From positions 124,001 through 188,000 of the forward strand of contig NZ_QKRB01000036.1 of the NCBI RefSeq assembly GCF_003233845.1: DNA of 64,000 bases, given 5' to 3'. Shown piece by piece: positions 41,501 through 49,822 of the stretch. The position numbers and the translations under genes were made by a program. Origin of the DNA: Paenibacillus sambharensis (lineage in GTDB: Bacteria; Bacillota; Bacilli; Paenibacillales; Paenibacillaceae). Positions within the stretch are counted from its first letter, which is position 1. Every line of letters begins with the position of its first letter. The notes under the pieces are model-generated. The model was not told where the DNA came from and ran no database searches. It saw nothing but the letters and a program-made list of their open reading frames with translations.

Positions 41501-44241
41501 CCTTCTATGGCCTGCAGAGAGGCAGGAGATCTGGTCAACAACTGCCGGACAACAAGCGGCAGAATACCGCCAGCGCGGTAAGAGTCAAGCTCAGACTCCG
41601 TATCAATCCGAACCTTGACGGCAAAAGCAGCCAATACCTTTCCATCCTCAGTGCTGGCTTTCACCAGAATTTCCTGTCCAGGATAGACAGCTGCCATACT
41701 TTCCCACTCATACCGCTCAGTGCCGCTTAGCCCCAGCGATTCCCAGCCTTGCCCAGGAAGAAACTCCAGCGGCAAAATCCCCATATGTACCAGATTCGCA
41801 CGGTGTATACGCTCGAAGCCTTCCGCTATAACCGCCTTAACACCAAGCAGCGCTGGCGCTTTGGAGGCCCAGTCCCTCGAAGAGCCCGATCCGTATTCCC
41901 TGCCGGCGATAATGAGCAGAGGTGTTCCATCCGCTCTATAGCGCATGGCAGCTTCATAGATCGTCAGGATTTCCCCGGTAGGTTGATAGAGGGAATATCC
42001 TCCCTCCGTCTCAGGGACAAGCCGGTTGCGGAGATGGATGTTGCTGAACGCCCCTCTTACCATGACTTCATGGTTGCCTCTTCTTGATCCGAATACATTG
42101 AATGCATCCGGACGTACCCCCTGTTCAGACAAATACTGACCGGCAGGATTAGCGGGAGCAATGGCTCCCCCCGGCGATATATGATCCGTTGTGATGCTGT
42201 CTCCCAATAGTGCCAACACCCTTGCTTCAATTGTCGGTCCACCCTCCGTAAGCGGTTCAGCAATTGCGTCCATGAACGGAGGGCGGGCAATATAGGTGGA
42301 ACCATCCTGCCACTGGAAGAGGTTGCCTTCAGGCGCTTGAATACTCGCCCACCTTGCATCCGTAATCAGCCCGTCGCCATAGCGCTTCCTATAATCATCC
42401 GGACATAACGAATCCTGCATTATGCGTGAAATTTCATCTTGAGCAGGCCAGATTTCATTCAAGTAAACAGGGTATCCTTCCCTGTCATAACCAAGCGGTT
42501 CCTGATCCAGATCTACAGCCACCGTGCCGGCGATGGCGTAAGCAATAACCAGCGGCGGTGAAGCAAGGTAGTTCGCTTGAACAAGGGGGTTTATACGCCC
42601 TTCAAAATTGCGGTTGCCGCTCAGAACAGCACAGGTCACCAGACCTGCCCTGCTGACTGCATCGGCTATCTTCTCGTCCACCGGTCCGCTGCTGCCTGAA
42701 CAAGTCATACATCCATAGCCGCTCACATGGAAGCCTAGCTTTTCCAGATCCGCAGTCAGGCCAGCTGCATGCAAGTAGTCAGACACAACCCGTGATCCCG
42801 GCGACAGACTCGTCTTAACATACCCCGGCACACGAAGCCCTCGTGAAACCGCACGACGGGCCAGCAGGCCGGCCGCTATCATAACCGAGGGGTTAGAAGT
42901 GTTGGTACACGAAGTAATAGCCGCTATGAGAATAGAACCATCCGTTAAGGTGGCAATCTCATGATCAAGGTCCACCTCGATAGGTCTGGCGCCCGCATAT
43001 TCACGGCTCACAGAACCGCAGTCTTTTGCCCATACTGCTGCTCTCAACGACTTCGGAAGATCCCGGATTAGAATGCGGTCCTGAGGGCGGGCAGGCCCAG
43101 CCAGGCAAGGTGCCGATTGGCCTAAGTCAATCTCAATCATCCGTTCATAACAAGGGATTGGATCGCTCTTGTGCCGGAACAGCCCCTGTGCTCTGTAGTA
43201 GTCCGCAGCCAGCCTTACTGCTTCCTCCTGCCTGCCTGTTGACCGCAGATAGCGCACCACTTCATCATCAACAGGGAAATACGCCAGGGTCGCGCCATAC
43301 TCGGGTGCCATATTGGCAATTGTCGCCCGGTCAGGCAGGCTTAAGTGACCCATTCCCTCACCGCAGAATTCAATAAAACAGCCCACGATTTCTTCCTGCC
43401 GCAGCCGTTCGGTAATCATCAGTACGATATCGGTAGTCGTGACTCCGGCAGCCGGTGTACCGACAAGTTTTACGCCGATGATCTCCGGTGCTGTCATGGC
43501 CAGCGGTCTGCCAAGCATAGCCGCTTCGGCCTCAATACCACCAACACCCCAACCCATGATGCCAAGTGCATTCACCATCGTAGTATGGCTGTCTGTTCCG
43601 CAGACACTGTCAGGATAGACTATGCTGATGTCTTGCCACTTATCAGTCCGGGCAACCGAAGCAAGATATTCCAGGTTGATCTGATGCACAATCCCTGTGC
43701 CCGGAGGAAAAACACGGACTCCTTTCAATGCCCGCTCCGCCCAGCGCAGGAGTGTATACCGCTCCATATTGCTCTCATATTCCTTGTCTGTATTATAATC
43801 AAGCGCCTCAGCACAGCCCGCTTTGTGTACCTGAATGGAATGATCCACGACCACATCTACAGGAATGACCGGGTTAACGATATCCGGCTCTCCTCCCAGC
43901 CGCTTCACAGTTTCCCTCATTGCCGCAATGTCCACAATGGCCGGAACAGCCGTAAAGTCCTGCATTAGCACCCGGGCCGGGAAGAAAGGAACTGTCTGAC
44001 CACCGCTTCCGGTGAGAACGGTACCCATGATGCCCCCCAGTTCCTCAACCGGCAGAACCCCTTGGCTGCAGCTCCGCAGCAGCATCTCTATGAGCAGGCG
44101 TGTAGAATATGGCTGACGCTCAAGGTTAAGGCATTGGTTGTGCGCTTGCAGTCGCTCGAGAGACCAGAATAGATAATCTCTCCCGCTTGATTGCAGCGTG
44201 TCGCATATGTTCAAGGGATCGTAGATCGACACCCCGCTCAT
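41497..44241 (-). CDS. Aconitase-family hydratase of the biosynthetic cluster
   Basis: 914 residues, the full AcnA length. The three 4Fe-4S cysteines are present: one in AAITSCTNTSNPSVMI (about 440) and two in YGCMTCSGSSGPV (about 505). The C-terminal swivel domain has LIIAGREYGSGSSRDWASKAP. AcnA usually reads GCTTCIGNSG where this reads GCMTCSGSSG. Aconitases isomerise citrate to isocitrate by dehydration and rehydration; here the substrate is probably the product of the fused citrate synthase, not citrate of the TCA cycle. It overlaps the ligase gene (44238) and the following gene by 4 bp each. Confidence 0.9.
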   Translation of the reverse strand: MSGVSIYDPLNICDTLQSSGRDYLFWSLERLQAHNQCLNLERQPYSTRLLIEMLLRSCSQGVLPVEELGGIMGTVLTGSGGQTVPFFPARVLMQDFTAVPAIVDIAAMRETVKRLGGEPDIVNPVIPVDVVVDHSIQVHKAGCAEALDYNTDKEYESNMERYTLLRWAERALKGVRVFPPGTGIVHQINLEYLASVARTDKWQDISIVYPDSVCGTDSHTTMVNALGIMGWGVGGIEAEAAMLGRPLAMTAPEIIGVKLVGTPAAGVTTTDIVLMITERLRQEEIVGCFIEFCGEGMGHLSLPDRATIANMAPEYGATLAYFPVDDEVVRYLRSTGRQEEAVRLAADYYRAQGLFRHKSDPIPCYERMIEIDLGQSAPCLAGPARPQDRILIRDLPKSLRAAVWAKDCGSVSREYAGARPIEVDLDHEIATLTDGSILIAAITSCTNTSNPSVMIAAGLLARRAVSRGLRVPGYVKTSLSPGSRVVSDYLHAAGLTADLEKLGFHVSGYGCMTCSGSSGPVDEKIADAVSRAGLVTCAVLSGNRNFEGRINPLVQANYLASPPLVIAYAIAGTVAVDLDQEPLGYDREGYPVYLNEIWPAQDEISRIMQDSLCPDDYRKRYGDGLITDARWASIQAPEGNLFQWQDGSTYIARPPFMDAIAEPLTEGGPTIEARVLALLGDSITTDHISPGGAIAPANPAGQYLSEQGVRPDAFNVFGSRRGNHEVMVRGAFSNIHLRNRLVPETEGGYSLYQPTGEILTIYEAAMRYRADGTPLLIIAGREYGSGSSRDWASKAPALLGVKAVIAEGFERIHRANLVHMGILPLEFLPGQGWESLGLSGTERYEWESMAAVYPGQEILVKASTEDGKVLAAFAVKVRIDTESELDSYRAGGILPLVVRQLLTRSPASLQAIEG

Positions 44242-45902
44242 CGTTCTCCCACCTCTTGGGCAGCCAGAATCGCGAGCAGCGCCTTTCGGTCTATCTTTCC
44301 ATTAGCGTTCAACGGCATCTGCTCCAGGCTGTAAAAGCGGCGTGGTACCATGTAAGAGGGAAGCTTGCGCCCAGCTGCAGCAGCGAGCCCATTCAGGTCC
44401 ACTTCCCGGCCTACGATAAAGGCGCATATTCCTTTGGCAGATCCTTCTTCAAGCGGCCAGCCGACAGCTGCTGAGAGGATGACACCCGGCTCCCCGGATA
44501 GTACGCCTTCAATCTCGCTTAATTCCACCCGGTATCCTTGTACTTGTATCTGATCATCCATACGGCCAAGGTAAGCCAATATGCCGTTAGAGAGCATTCT
44601 CACCCTGTCGCCTGTACGGTAATAGGTTACCACTATGCCGGCGTCATCCACCGCTTCCAGCTGCTTCAATGCAGTCTGCTTCGGGTCCCGCCAATATCCC
44701 GGGAACATCTGCGGCCCGGATACACATAATTCACCACCCTTATCTAAGTCACTCTTAAGATCCCCGCTCTCATCCAAGATGCCAAACTTAAGCCCGTTAA
44801 ATAATGAGCCGATGGGCACAACGCCATTAACACATTCAAGAGGCGAGCGGGACGGGTCCCATTGGTAAGAAGCGCAGGCTATTGTCAATTCTGTAGGTCC
44901 ATAAAGATTCTCAACAACAGAGTCGGGTGCTGCCTCCTGCCATAACTGTGCGGTAGACTGCGGCAGGGCTTCCCCGCAGAACAAGCTCAATCTTAGGCCC
45001 GGCATGCATCCCTTATGCAGTAAATTCTGCTTCCTGATTAGCGCAGCCACAGACGGGACTGAGAACCATACCGTAATGCCCTGTTTCTGAATGAACTGTA
45101 TAGGAGATAGTAATTCGATTGGCTGGATGGAGCATACGGCCGCTCCGTTGGACCATGCCATAAACAAGTCGAATACGGAGAGATCAAACGTCTGGTCGAA
45201 GGTTTGTGTCAACCGGTCTGAAGAGGTAATCTGATATCGGTCCTGGGTTACTGTCAAGAAGTGGGTGACGTTACGATGTGTAATCGGAACCCCCTTAGGC
45301 ACCCCCGTGCTCCCTGAAGTAAATAGAAGGTATGCAGCCGAATCAGCCGGAACTACTGGAAGTTCATTCAAGGGTTCAGTCTGCATCAAGGCTGATCTGT
45401 CGGCAACGTCAGCTGGCACTTCCAGCAGTTCTTCTGAATCCGCATCCGTCAAGAGTACCAAGCGAGGCAAAGTCGCTCCCAGCCGCAGCAGTTCTCTTAG
45501 GGGTTTCAGTGAAGCCTTGTCCACAATAAGGGCATCCAGTTCGGCCCGTTCAATCATCATCTTGGTCCTAGCAGCTGGAAAGGTAGGGTTTAGCGGTACA
45601 AAGGTATGACCCGCATACAGACTTGCCAGTACACCGACATAGGAAGCTTCACTTCGATAAGAGAAAATACCCGTCCGCTTATCTTGCCCTCCTGTCTGCT
45701 GCGATAGAACAGCAGCCCAGCGCCGTGCTGTGTCATCCAGCATCTGGTATGTCCACTCCTGCTCTCGCACAGTAAGTGCTAGGTTGGCAGGATGCTGACG
45801 AACACTTCGAAGAAAACCATGATGCAGCCGTTCTATTCCGCCGTCGAAACCATCTTCAAGGCGGGGAGTTGCAGAAGGAAACTTTGTTTGCATCGCCGGC
45901 AA
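44238..45902 (-). CDS. Stand-alone adenylation (A) domain ligase
   Basis: 554 residues. Core motifs: A3 LLFTSGSTGVPKGVPITHRN (about 190-209), A4 FDLSVFDLF, A5 NLYGPTE, A7 YRTGDRVRML, A8 YLGRMDDQIQVQGYRVELSEIE, and A10 NANGKIDRKALL with the catalytic Lys. It has no carrier or condensation domain and has an overall DltA-like look. It should activate an amino or other carboxylic acid with ATP and load it onto a carrier. The carrier domain of the fusion protein encoded just upstream is the obvious partner. The gap to that gene is 28 bp. Confidence 0.88.
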   Translation of the reverse strand: MPAMQTKFPSATPRLEDGFDGGIERLHHGFLRSVRQHPANLALTVREQEWTYQMLDDTARRWAAVLSQQTGGQDKRTGIFSYRSEASYVGVLASLYAGHTFVPLNPTFPAARTKMMIERAELDALIVDKASLKPLRELLRLGATLPRLVLLTDADSEELLEVPADVADRSALMQTEPLNELPVVPADSAAYLLFTSGSTGVPKGVPITHRNVTHFLTVTQDRYQITSSDRLTQTFDQTFDLSVFDLFMAWSNGAAVCSIQPIELLSPIQFIQKQGITVWFSVPSVAALIRKQNLLHKGCMPGLRLSLFCGEALPQSTAQLWQEAAPDSVVENLYGPTELTIACASYQWDPSRSPLECVNGVVPIGSLFNGLKFGILDESGDLKSDLDKGGELCVSGPQMFPGYWRDPKQTALKQLEAVDDAGIVVTYYRTGDRVRMLSNGILAYLGRMDDQIQVQGYRVELSEIEGVLSGEPGVILSAAVGWPLEEGSAKGICAFIVGREVDLNGLAAAAGRKLPSYMVPRRFYSLEQMPLNANGKIDRKALLAILAAQEVGER

Positions 45903-45930
45903 ACCTCCTATTGTAATTATAGTCGCGTAA

Positions 45931-47391
45931 TCAGCGCTGACCTATAGCTATGTAAGGCCGGTCCTCTTCCCCGACGTATTGAAGCAGCGGTCGTATCAGT
46001 ATATTGTTGTCATACTGTTCTTGAATCTGCGCAATCCAGCCAGGCATCCTTCCCGCTGCAAATACAGGGATGAATAAATCCTTAGGCAAGCCTAACAAGT
46101 AGTAAATGACGCTGGCATAAAAATCAACATTAACATCCATGCCTTTTGCCATGTAGGGTTTCATTGCCTTAACAACAGCTTCGAGGATTTCATAATAGAC
46201 GGGCTTTTGAAGTTCAAGGCTAAGTTGATACGCCGCCTGCTTGAGATGACGGGCGCGCGGGTCCTCTGTTTGATAAACGCGGTGTCCAAACCCCATTACC
46301 GGCTGTTTCTGCTCCTGAAGGCGCCTTATATATTCTTCAGCACGGTCCGGATGGCCGATTTCGAGTACCATCGTCATAACGCTCTCAATTGCACCTCCGT
46401 GAAGGGAACCTGCAAAAGCGGATACTGCCGCTGTCACGGCTGCGTAGAGGTCCGACTTGGTACCGGCCACAACCCTGGCTGTAAAGGCCGATGCATTAGA
46501 CCCGTGATCCGCATGAAGAATGAATACCTTATCGACAATCCGGGCTGCTTGCTCCGTTGGTAGTTCTCCTTGAAGCATATAGAGGAAGTTTGCTGCGTGA
46601 GGCAGCGTCGAATGTGGAATCGTGATTGGTGTTCTATTCCGAATGGCATGGTGGGCAGCAATAATGGTAGGTATTTGAGCTATCAAGCGAATGATCCGCA
46701 TGTTCATGGCATCAGTAGTGCCATCCTGACGATGTTCATCGAAACAAGCTAACGCAGATACAGCAGTTCGAAGTACTTCAACGGGTTGTGCGTCACGGAT
46801 CGACTCTATGATGCGATACAGTTCTGGAGGCAAAGACCTTGAAGCGGCTAGTTGATGCTTGAAAGTCTCAAGTTGAGGCTGGGTAGGCAGGGTGCCATAC
46901 ACCAGTAGATAAGCGGTTTCTTCAAAGCAAGAGAAGGTTACCAGGTCATGAATTGAATATCCTCTGTACTGCAGCCTGCCTGCTTTCCCATCTATCAGTG
47001 TAGTCCGGGTTCGGTCAAACGTCACACCCGCCAGTCCGCGGAAGATCTTGTCCGTTCTTGCCGTTTCATGAACATCAGCTGGATGGGGCAGTTCAGCTTC
47101 AGATGCTTGTACTCCGCTGCTATGCTGCTGAATAAACCGGCGAATTGACGGTACGGATGTAAGCTGGGTCCGCATTTCATCATCTATAACGATGCCAAGC
47201 AGCTTCTCCAGCGCTAAGATAAGATTGACATGACCCAGCGAATCCCAGTTGAGAATTGATCTGTATTCCAGTTCATCAGTAATTTCGGCAGTATCCAGCC
47301 CTAATACTTCACCTATGAAGCTTTCTACCGGTGGTATGCTGTGCTTTTGAAGGCTCCTATCATGCTCAAGCACAAGCTGTTCATTACCCAT
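45931..47391 (-). CDS. Acyl carrier protein-citrate synthase fusion
   Basis: 486 residues. Residues 15-90 form a carrier domain with the phosphopantetheine Ser in NWDSLGHVNLILALE (Ser51). From about 117 the chain is a citrate synthase. Key residues are kept: His296 in LHADHGSNASAF, His331 in SLHGGAIE, His370 in MGFGHRVY and Asp423 in NVDFYASV, matching H238, H274, H320 and D375 of the pig enzyme. The usual DHELNAS reads DHGSNAS, so the substrate pocket may differ. The natural reading is that an acyl group loaded on Ser51 is condensed with a 2-oxo acid. First gene of the operon. Confidence 0.9.
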   Translation of the reverse strand: MGNEQLVLEHDRSLQKHSIPPVESFIGEVLGLDTAEITDELEYRSILNWDSLGHVNLILALEKLLGIVIDDEMRTQLTSVPSIRRFIQQHSSGVQASEAELPHPADVHETARTDKIFRGLAGVTFDRTRTTLIDGKAGRLQYRGYSIHDLVTFSCFEETAYLLVYGTLPTQPQLETFKHQLAASRSLPPELYRIIESIRDAQPVEVLRTAVSALACFDEHRQDGTTDAMNMRIIRLIAQIPTIIAAHHAIRNRTPITIPHSTLPHAANFLYMLQGELPTEQAARIVDKVFILHADHGSNASAFTARVVAGTKSDLYAAVTAAVSAFAGSLHGGAIESVMTMVLEIGHPDRAEEYIRRLQEQKQPVMGFGHRVYQTEDPRARHLKQAAYQLSLELQKPVYYEILEAVVKAMKPYMAKGMDVNVDFYASVIYYLLGLPKDLFIPVFAAGRMPGWIAQIQEQYDNNILIRPLLQYVGEEDRPYIAIGQR

Positions 47392-47451
47392 TATTGACCA
47401 ACCCCCATCTGCATTGGATTAATTCAGATTAGTAAATAGCTTCCAATTCTC

Positions 47452-47481
47452 ATATTACGACCGCCGCCTATATACTGTCAA
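47452..47481 (-). promoter_or_regulatory. Promoter of the first biosynthetic operon
   Basis: TTGACA (47481-47476), 18 bp, TAATAT (47457-47452), about 60-90 bp before the fusion gene. A GTTAA-4-TTAAC inverted repeat (47484-47497) lies directly upstream and may be an operator. Confidence 0.7.
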
Positions 47482-47546
47482 TTGTTAACTTTTTAACCCA
47501 CAATAACCACTACTACCAAGACTGACATATCCCAAAGAGAATAAAA

Positions 47547-47581
47547 AAGTACAGGGAATAAATCGGTCCATCCCTGTACTT
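47547..47581 (-). terminator. Terminator of the GNAT gene
   Basis: AAGTACAGGGA-13-TCCCTGTACTT is followed on the minus strand by TTTTATTC. It separates the GNAT gene from the operon promoter. Confidence 0.88.
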
Positions 47582-47645
47582 GAGCCGCAGTACAAACAAT
47601 TTCTTTATTCACAATTAGTGGTATTAACAGTTCTGCCCCGTATGA

Positions 47646-48059
47646 TTAGTAACGTTTAAACATACCCACAGATTTAGGAGAGGTATACTCGAATCCATAT
47701 TGTTTATACAAGCCGTCTGCCGGGACATCAGCTATCAAACTAACATAGGAATCCTTCGGCGCAGTGTTATCCAGGTAGCCCATTAATTCAGCCATGATCA
47801 ATTTGCCATAGCCCTTGCCTTGATAGGCTGGATCAACGGCGATATCTACTACTTGATAAAAACACCCGCCGTCCCCAACAATTCTTCCCATAGCAATGAG
47901 TTGTTTAGAGGGATCTCTCAAGACGACCGCAAAGATCGAATTCTGCAGTCCTGTCCTGGCTCCCTCCAAGTCTTTCGGACTCAAACCAGCGGAGACTCTT
48001 AGGGCATTGTATTCCTTAGGTTCAGGAGCCCTATGGGATATCTCGATATCTGTTAACAT
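47646..48059 (-). CDS. GNAT-family N-acetyltransferase
   Basis: 137 residues. The acetyl-CoA-binding motif A reads VVDIAVDPAYQGKGYGKLIMAEL (about 72-94) and the C-terminus YKQYGFEY. It has its own terminator and lies outside the operon. The substrate is unknown; an antibiotic-modifying or housekeeping role cannot be told apart. Confidence 0.88.
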   Translation of the reverse strand: MLTDIEISHRAPEPKEYNALRVSAGLSPKDLEGARTGLQNSIFAVVLRDPSKQLIAMGRIVGDGGCFYQVVDIAVDPAYQGKGYGKLIMAELMGYLDNTAPKDSYVSLIADVPADGLYKQYGFEYTSPKSVGMFKRY

Positions 48060-48108
48060 GCTTCATCCTCCCAGTTCAATACGACTATACTAGCAGCACA
48101 TCTATGGC

Positions 48109-49074
48109 CTAAACGGTCTTAAGGCAGATCTTGCCCGGATAATGCTGCCCAAGTGCAGCATGTGCTGCCGCGGCCTCTTCCATCTTAAAAGTGTGAGCTA
48201 TGTGGACGGTTACGCCTGCCCGGATAAAGGATTCAAGCTGCCGGATAATATCCGGTCCAGGCTCACCATTGTATCCGTCTATACGTTTATCCCGCTGAGC
48301 CTGGGGTTCGGAGTGTATTCCGTTTGGATAAGCAATCCGGCCGCCCTTGCGGACGAGCTGAACCGCCGCTTCCGCCAGCCCGCCACCGAAGGTCAGCAGT
48401 GCCGCATCAAAGCCCTGCGGCGCAAAACGCTTCGCAGCCGCCGCCCAGCCTTCTCTCCGCCCGTCTATGACCCTTCCATCTATAAGTCTCCTGACCACCG
48501 CAGCCCCATCCTCGCCGGACACCACTGCAAAGACCCGTGCTCCCATGCGTTCCGCAAGCTGAGCGGCCAAGTGCCCGACCCCACCGCTAGCACCTGTAAT
48601 TAATATAGATTCTCCTTCACGAAGCTGCAAAATATCCTGAAGACCGCGCAGCGCTGTCAGCCCCACGCCAAGGATTGCACTCGCTTCTCTTAGCGGCACG
48701 CCTTCAGGAATTAGAGATACATGTCCTGCGTCCACGGCAGCATATTCGGCATAAAACCCTCCCTTAGGATTAAGAAAACCAACAGCGTGTACCTTATCTC
48801 CGACCTGCAGGCCGGCAGCATGATCGCCAGCTGCCACAACTTTTCCTGCTCCCTCAGAGCCAAGAACATATGGGAATTCAGGCTTTAGCCCGAGCATCTC
48901 CGCGTAGCCGCCCTCGCGTTCGAATATATCCCATACCCCGACTCCCGCATACTCCACTTGCATGAGAACATCTTGCGGCCCTATAGCAGGTACAGGGATG
49001 CTCTTCAGCTTGAGCTCTTCCACTCCTCCGAACCGTTCGATAACAACAGCCTTCATTTCGCTTGGAATGTTCAT
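48109..49074 (-). CDS. Zinc-free MDR oxidoreductase (quinone reductase type)
   Basis: 321 residues. GroES-like domain with PAIGPQDVLMQVEYAGVGVWDIF, and NADP-binding ITGASGGVGHLAAQLAERMGA (about 155-175). It resembles the enzyme at 32891 in class but is clearly different in sequence. It lies 49 bp upstream of the GNAT gene, same strand, so the two may form an operon. Confidence 0.87.
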   Translation of the reverse strand: MNIPSEMKAVVIERFGGVEELKLKSIPVPAIGPQDVLMQVEYAGVGVWDIFEREGGYAEMLGLKPEFPYVLGSEGAGKVVAAGDHAAGLQVGDKVHAVGFLNPKGGFYAEYAAVDAGHVSLIPEGVPLREASAILGVGLTALRGLQDILQLREGESILITGASGGVGHLAAQLAERMGARVFAVVSGEDGAAVVRRLIDGRVIDGRREGWAAAAKRFAPQGFDAALLTFGGGLAEAAVQLVRKGGRIAYPNGIHSEPQAQRDKRIDGYNGEPGPDIIRQLESFIRAGVTVHIAHTFKMEEAAAAHAALGQHYPGKICLKTV

Positions 49075-49307
49075 TTGCCCTGCCTCCTTTATGCTCTAAT
49101 CACCCGTAGTATAACGCAGCAACCCTGACAGCTTATCTGTCAGAGTTATCGGATGGATTCCCTGCTAACAATGTAATAGCGAGTATATGGTAGTTAGGGA
49201 TCTGCGGAAGAACAAGCCTTTCCATCCTCCGGTTCATCATCAGCGAAACATTTCATGCTCCTAAACTGCGAATACTCTGTTTATCCAGCAGATCGAAAGA
49301 AACAGCC

Positions 49308-49651
49308 TCATTCACCCCCAATCATTAGTGGCACACCCGAGCTCAGCTTCTCTTCAACCTTCTCGTACAGGTTGTATGTGCTGCTGTCGGTGATTATCTC
49401 CAGCTTCGTACCGTGATAGCTGCCGAGGTTTACCAGCATACTGTTCTCATACTGCATACTTTCAAATAAGGTCATGAATGGTGAAGATCCCCTCTTGCTT
49501 TCATAGCTGAAGCACCAGTTATCTGCATACATGAGCTCATAATCTCTCTTCCCCCAAAGCGATACAGTAGCAATGATATCGTCCAGGCATGTGGGAACCG
49601 GCTATTGTAACCCTTAAATACCTTCTTCCCCTCGATGTTGAGCTTGTCCAT
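49308..49651 (-). pseudogene. Broken N-terminal fragment of a BtrH-N-like protein
   Basis: ATG 49651 has a good GGAGGAAG site. The frame MDKLNIEGKKVFKGYNS then needs one extra base (near 49600) to continue as PVPTCLDDIIATVSLWGKRD and YELMYADNWCFSYES, and ends at 49308 after GVPLMIGGE. The repaired product, about 113 residues, resembles the start of the BtrH-N-like proteins in this region, including a Cys at the expected active-site position. It stops where the others continue into the D-x-YY-x-P motif. Both a frameshift and a 3' truncation make it a likely remnant. Confidence 0.6.
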
Positions 49652-49822
49652 ACTTCTTCCTCCTTCTAGCTGCAAAGAATCTCTATACCAGTTTATTGGT
49701 CAAATCCCCTAATTACTTTGCGTTTTGAGCATATTCGCAATGTTTATCTGCGTTAAGCCGAGTGCGTACGCCTCTAGATCAAGTAAGATAGCCGGAGAAT
49801 ACAGAGCAGGAGGAGTCGTAAT

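Noticed and set aside
32891-47391. Phosphonate pathway (FR-900098 or rhizocticin type), suggested by the aconitase and ATP-grasp ligases
   Set aside because: No PEP mutase or phosphonopyruvate decarboxylase in or near the operon.
32891-47391. NRPS-independent citrate siderophore cluster
   Set aside because: No IucA/IucC-type synthetase: the unknown 482-residue protein lacks the expected motifs, and no siderophore receptor or ferric ABC transporter is present.
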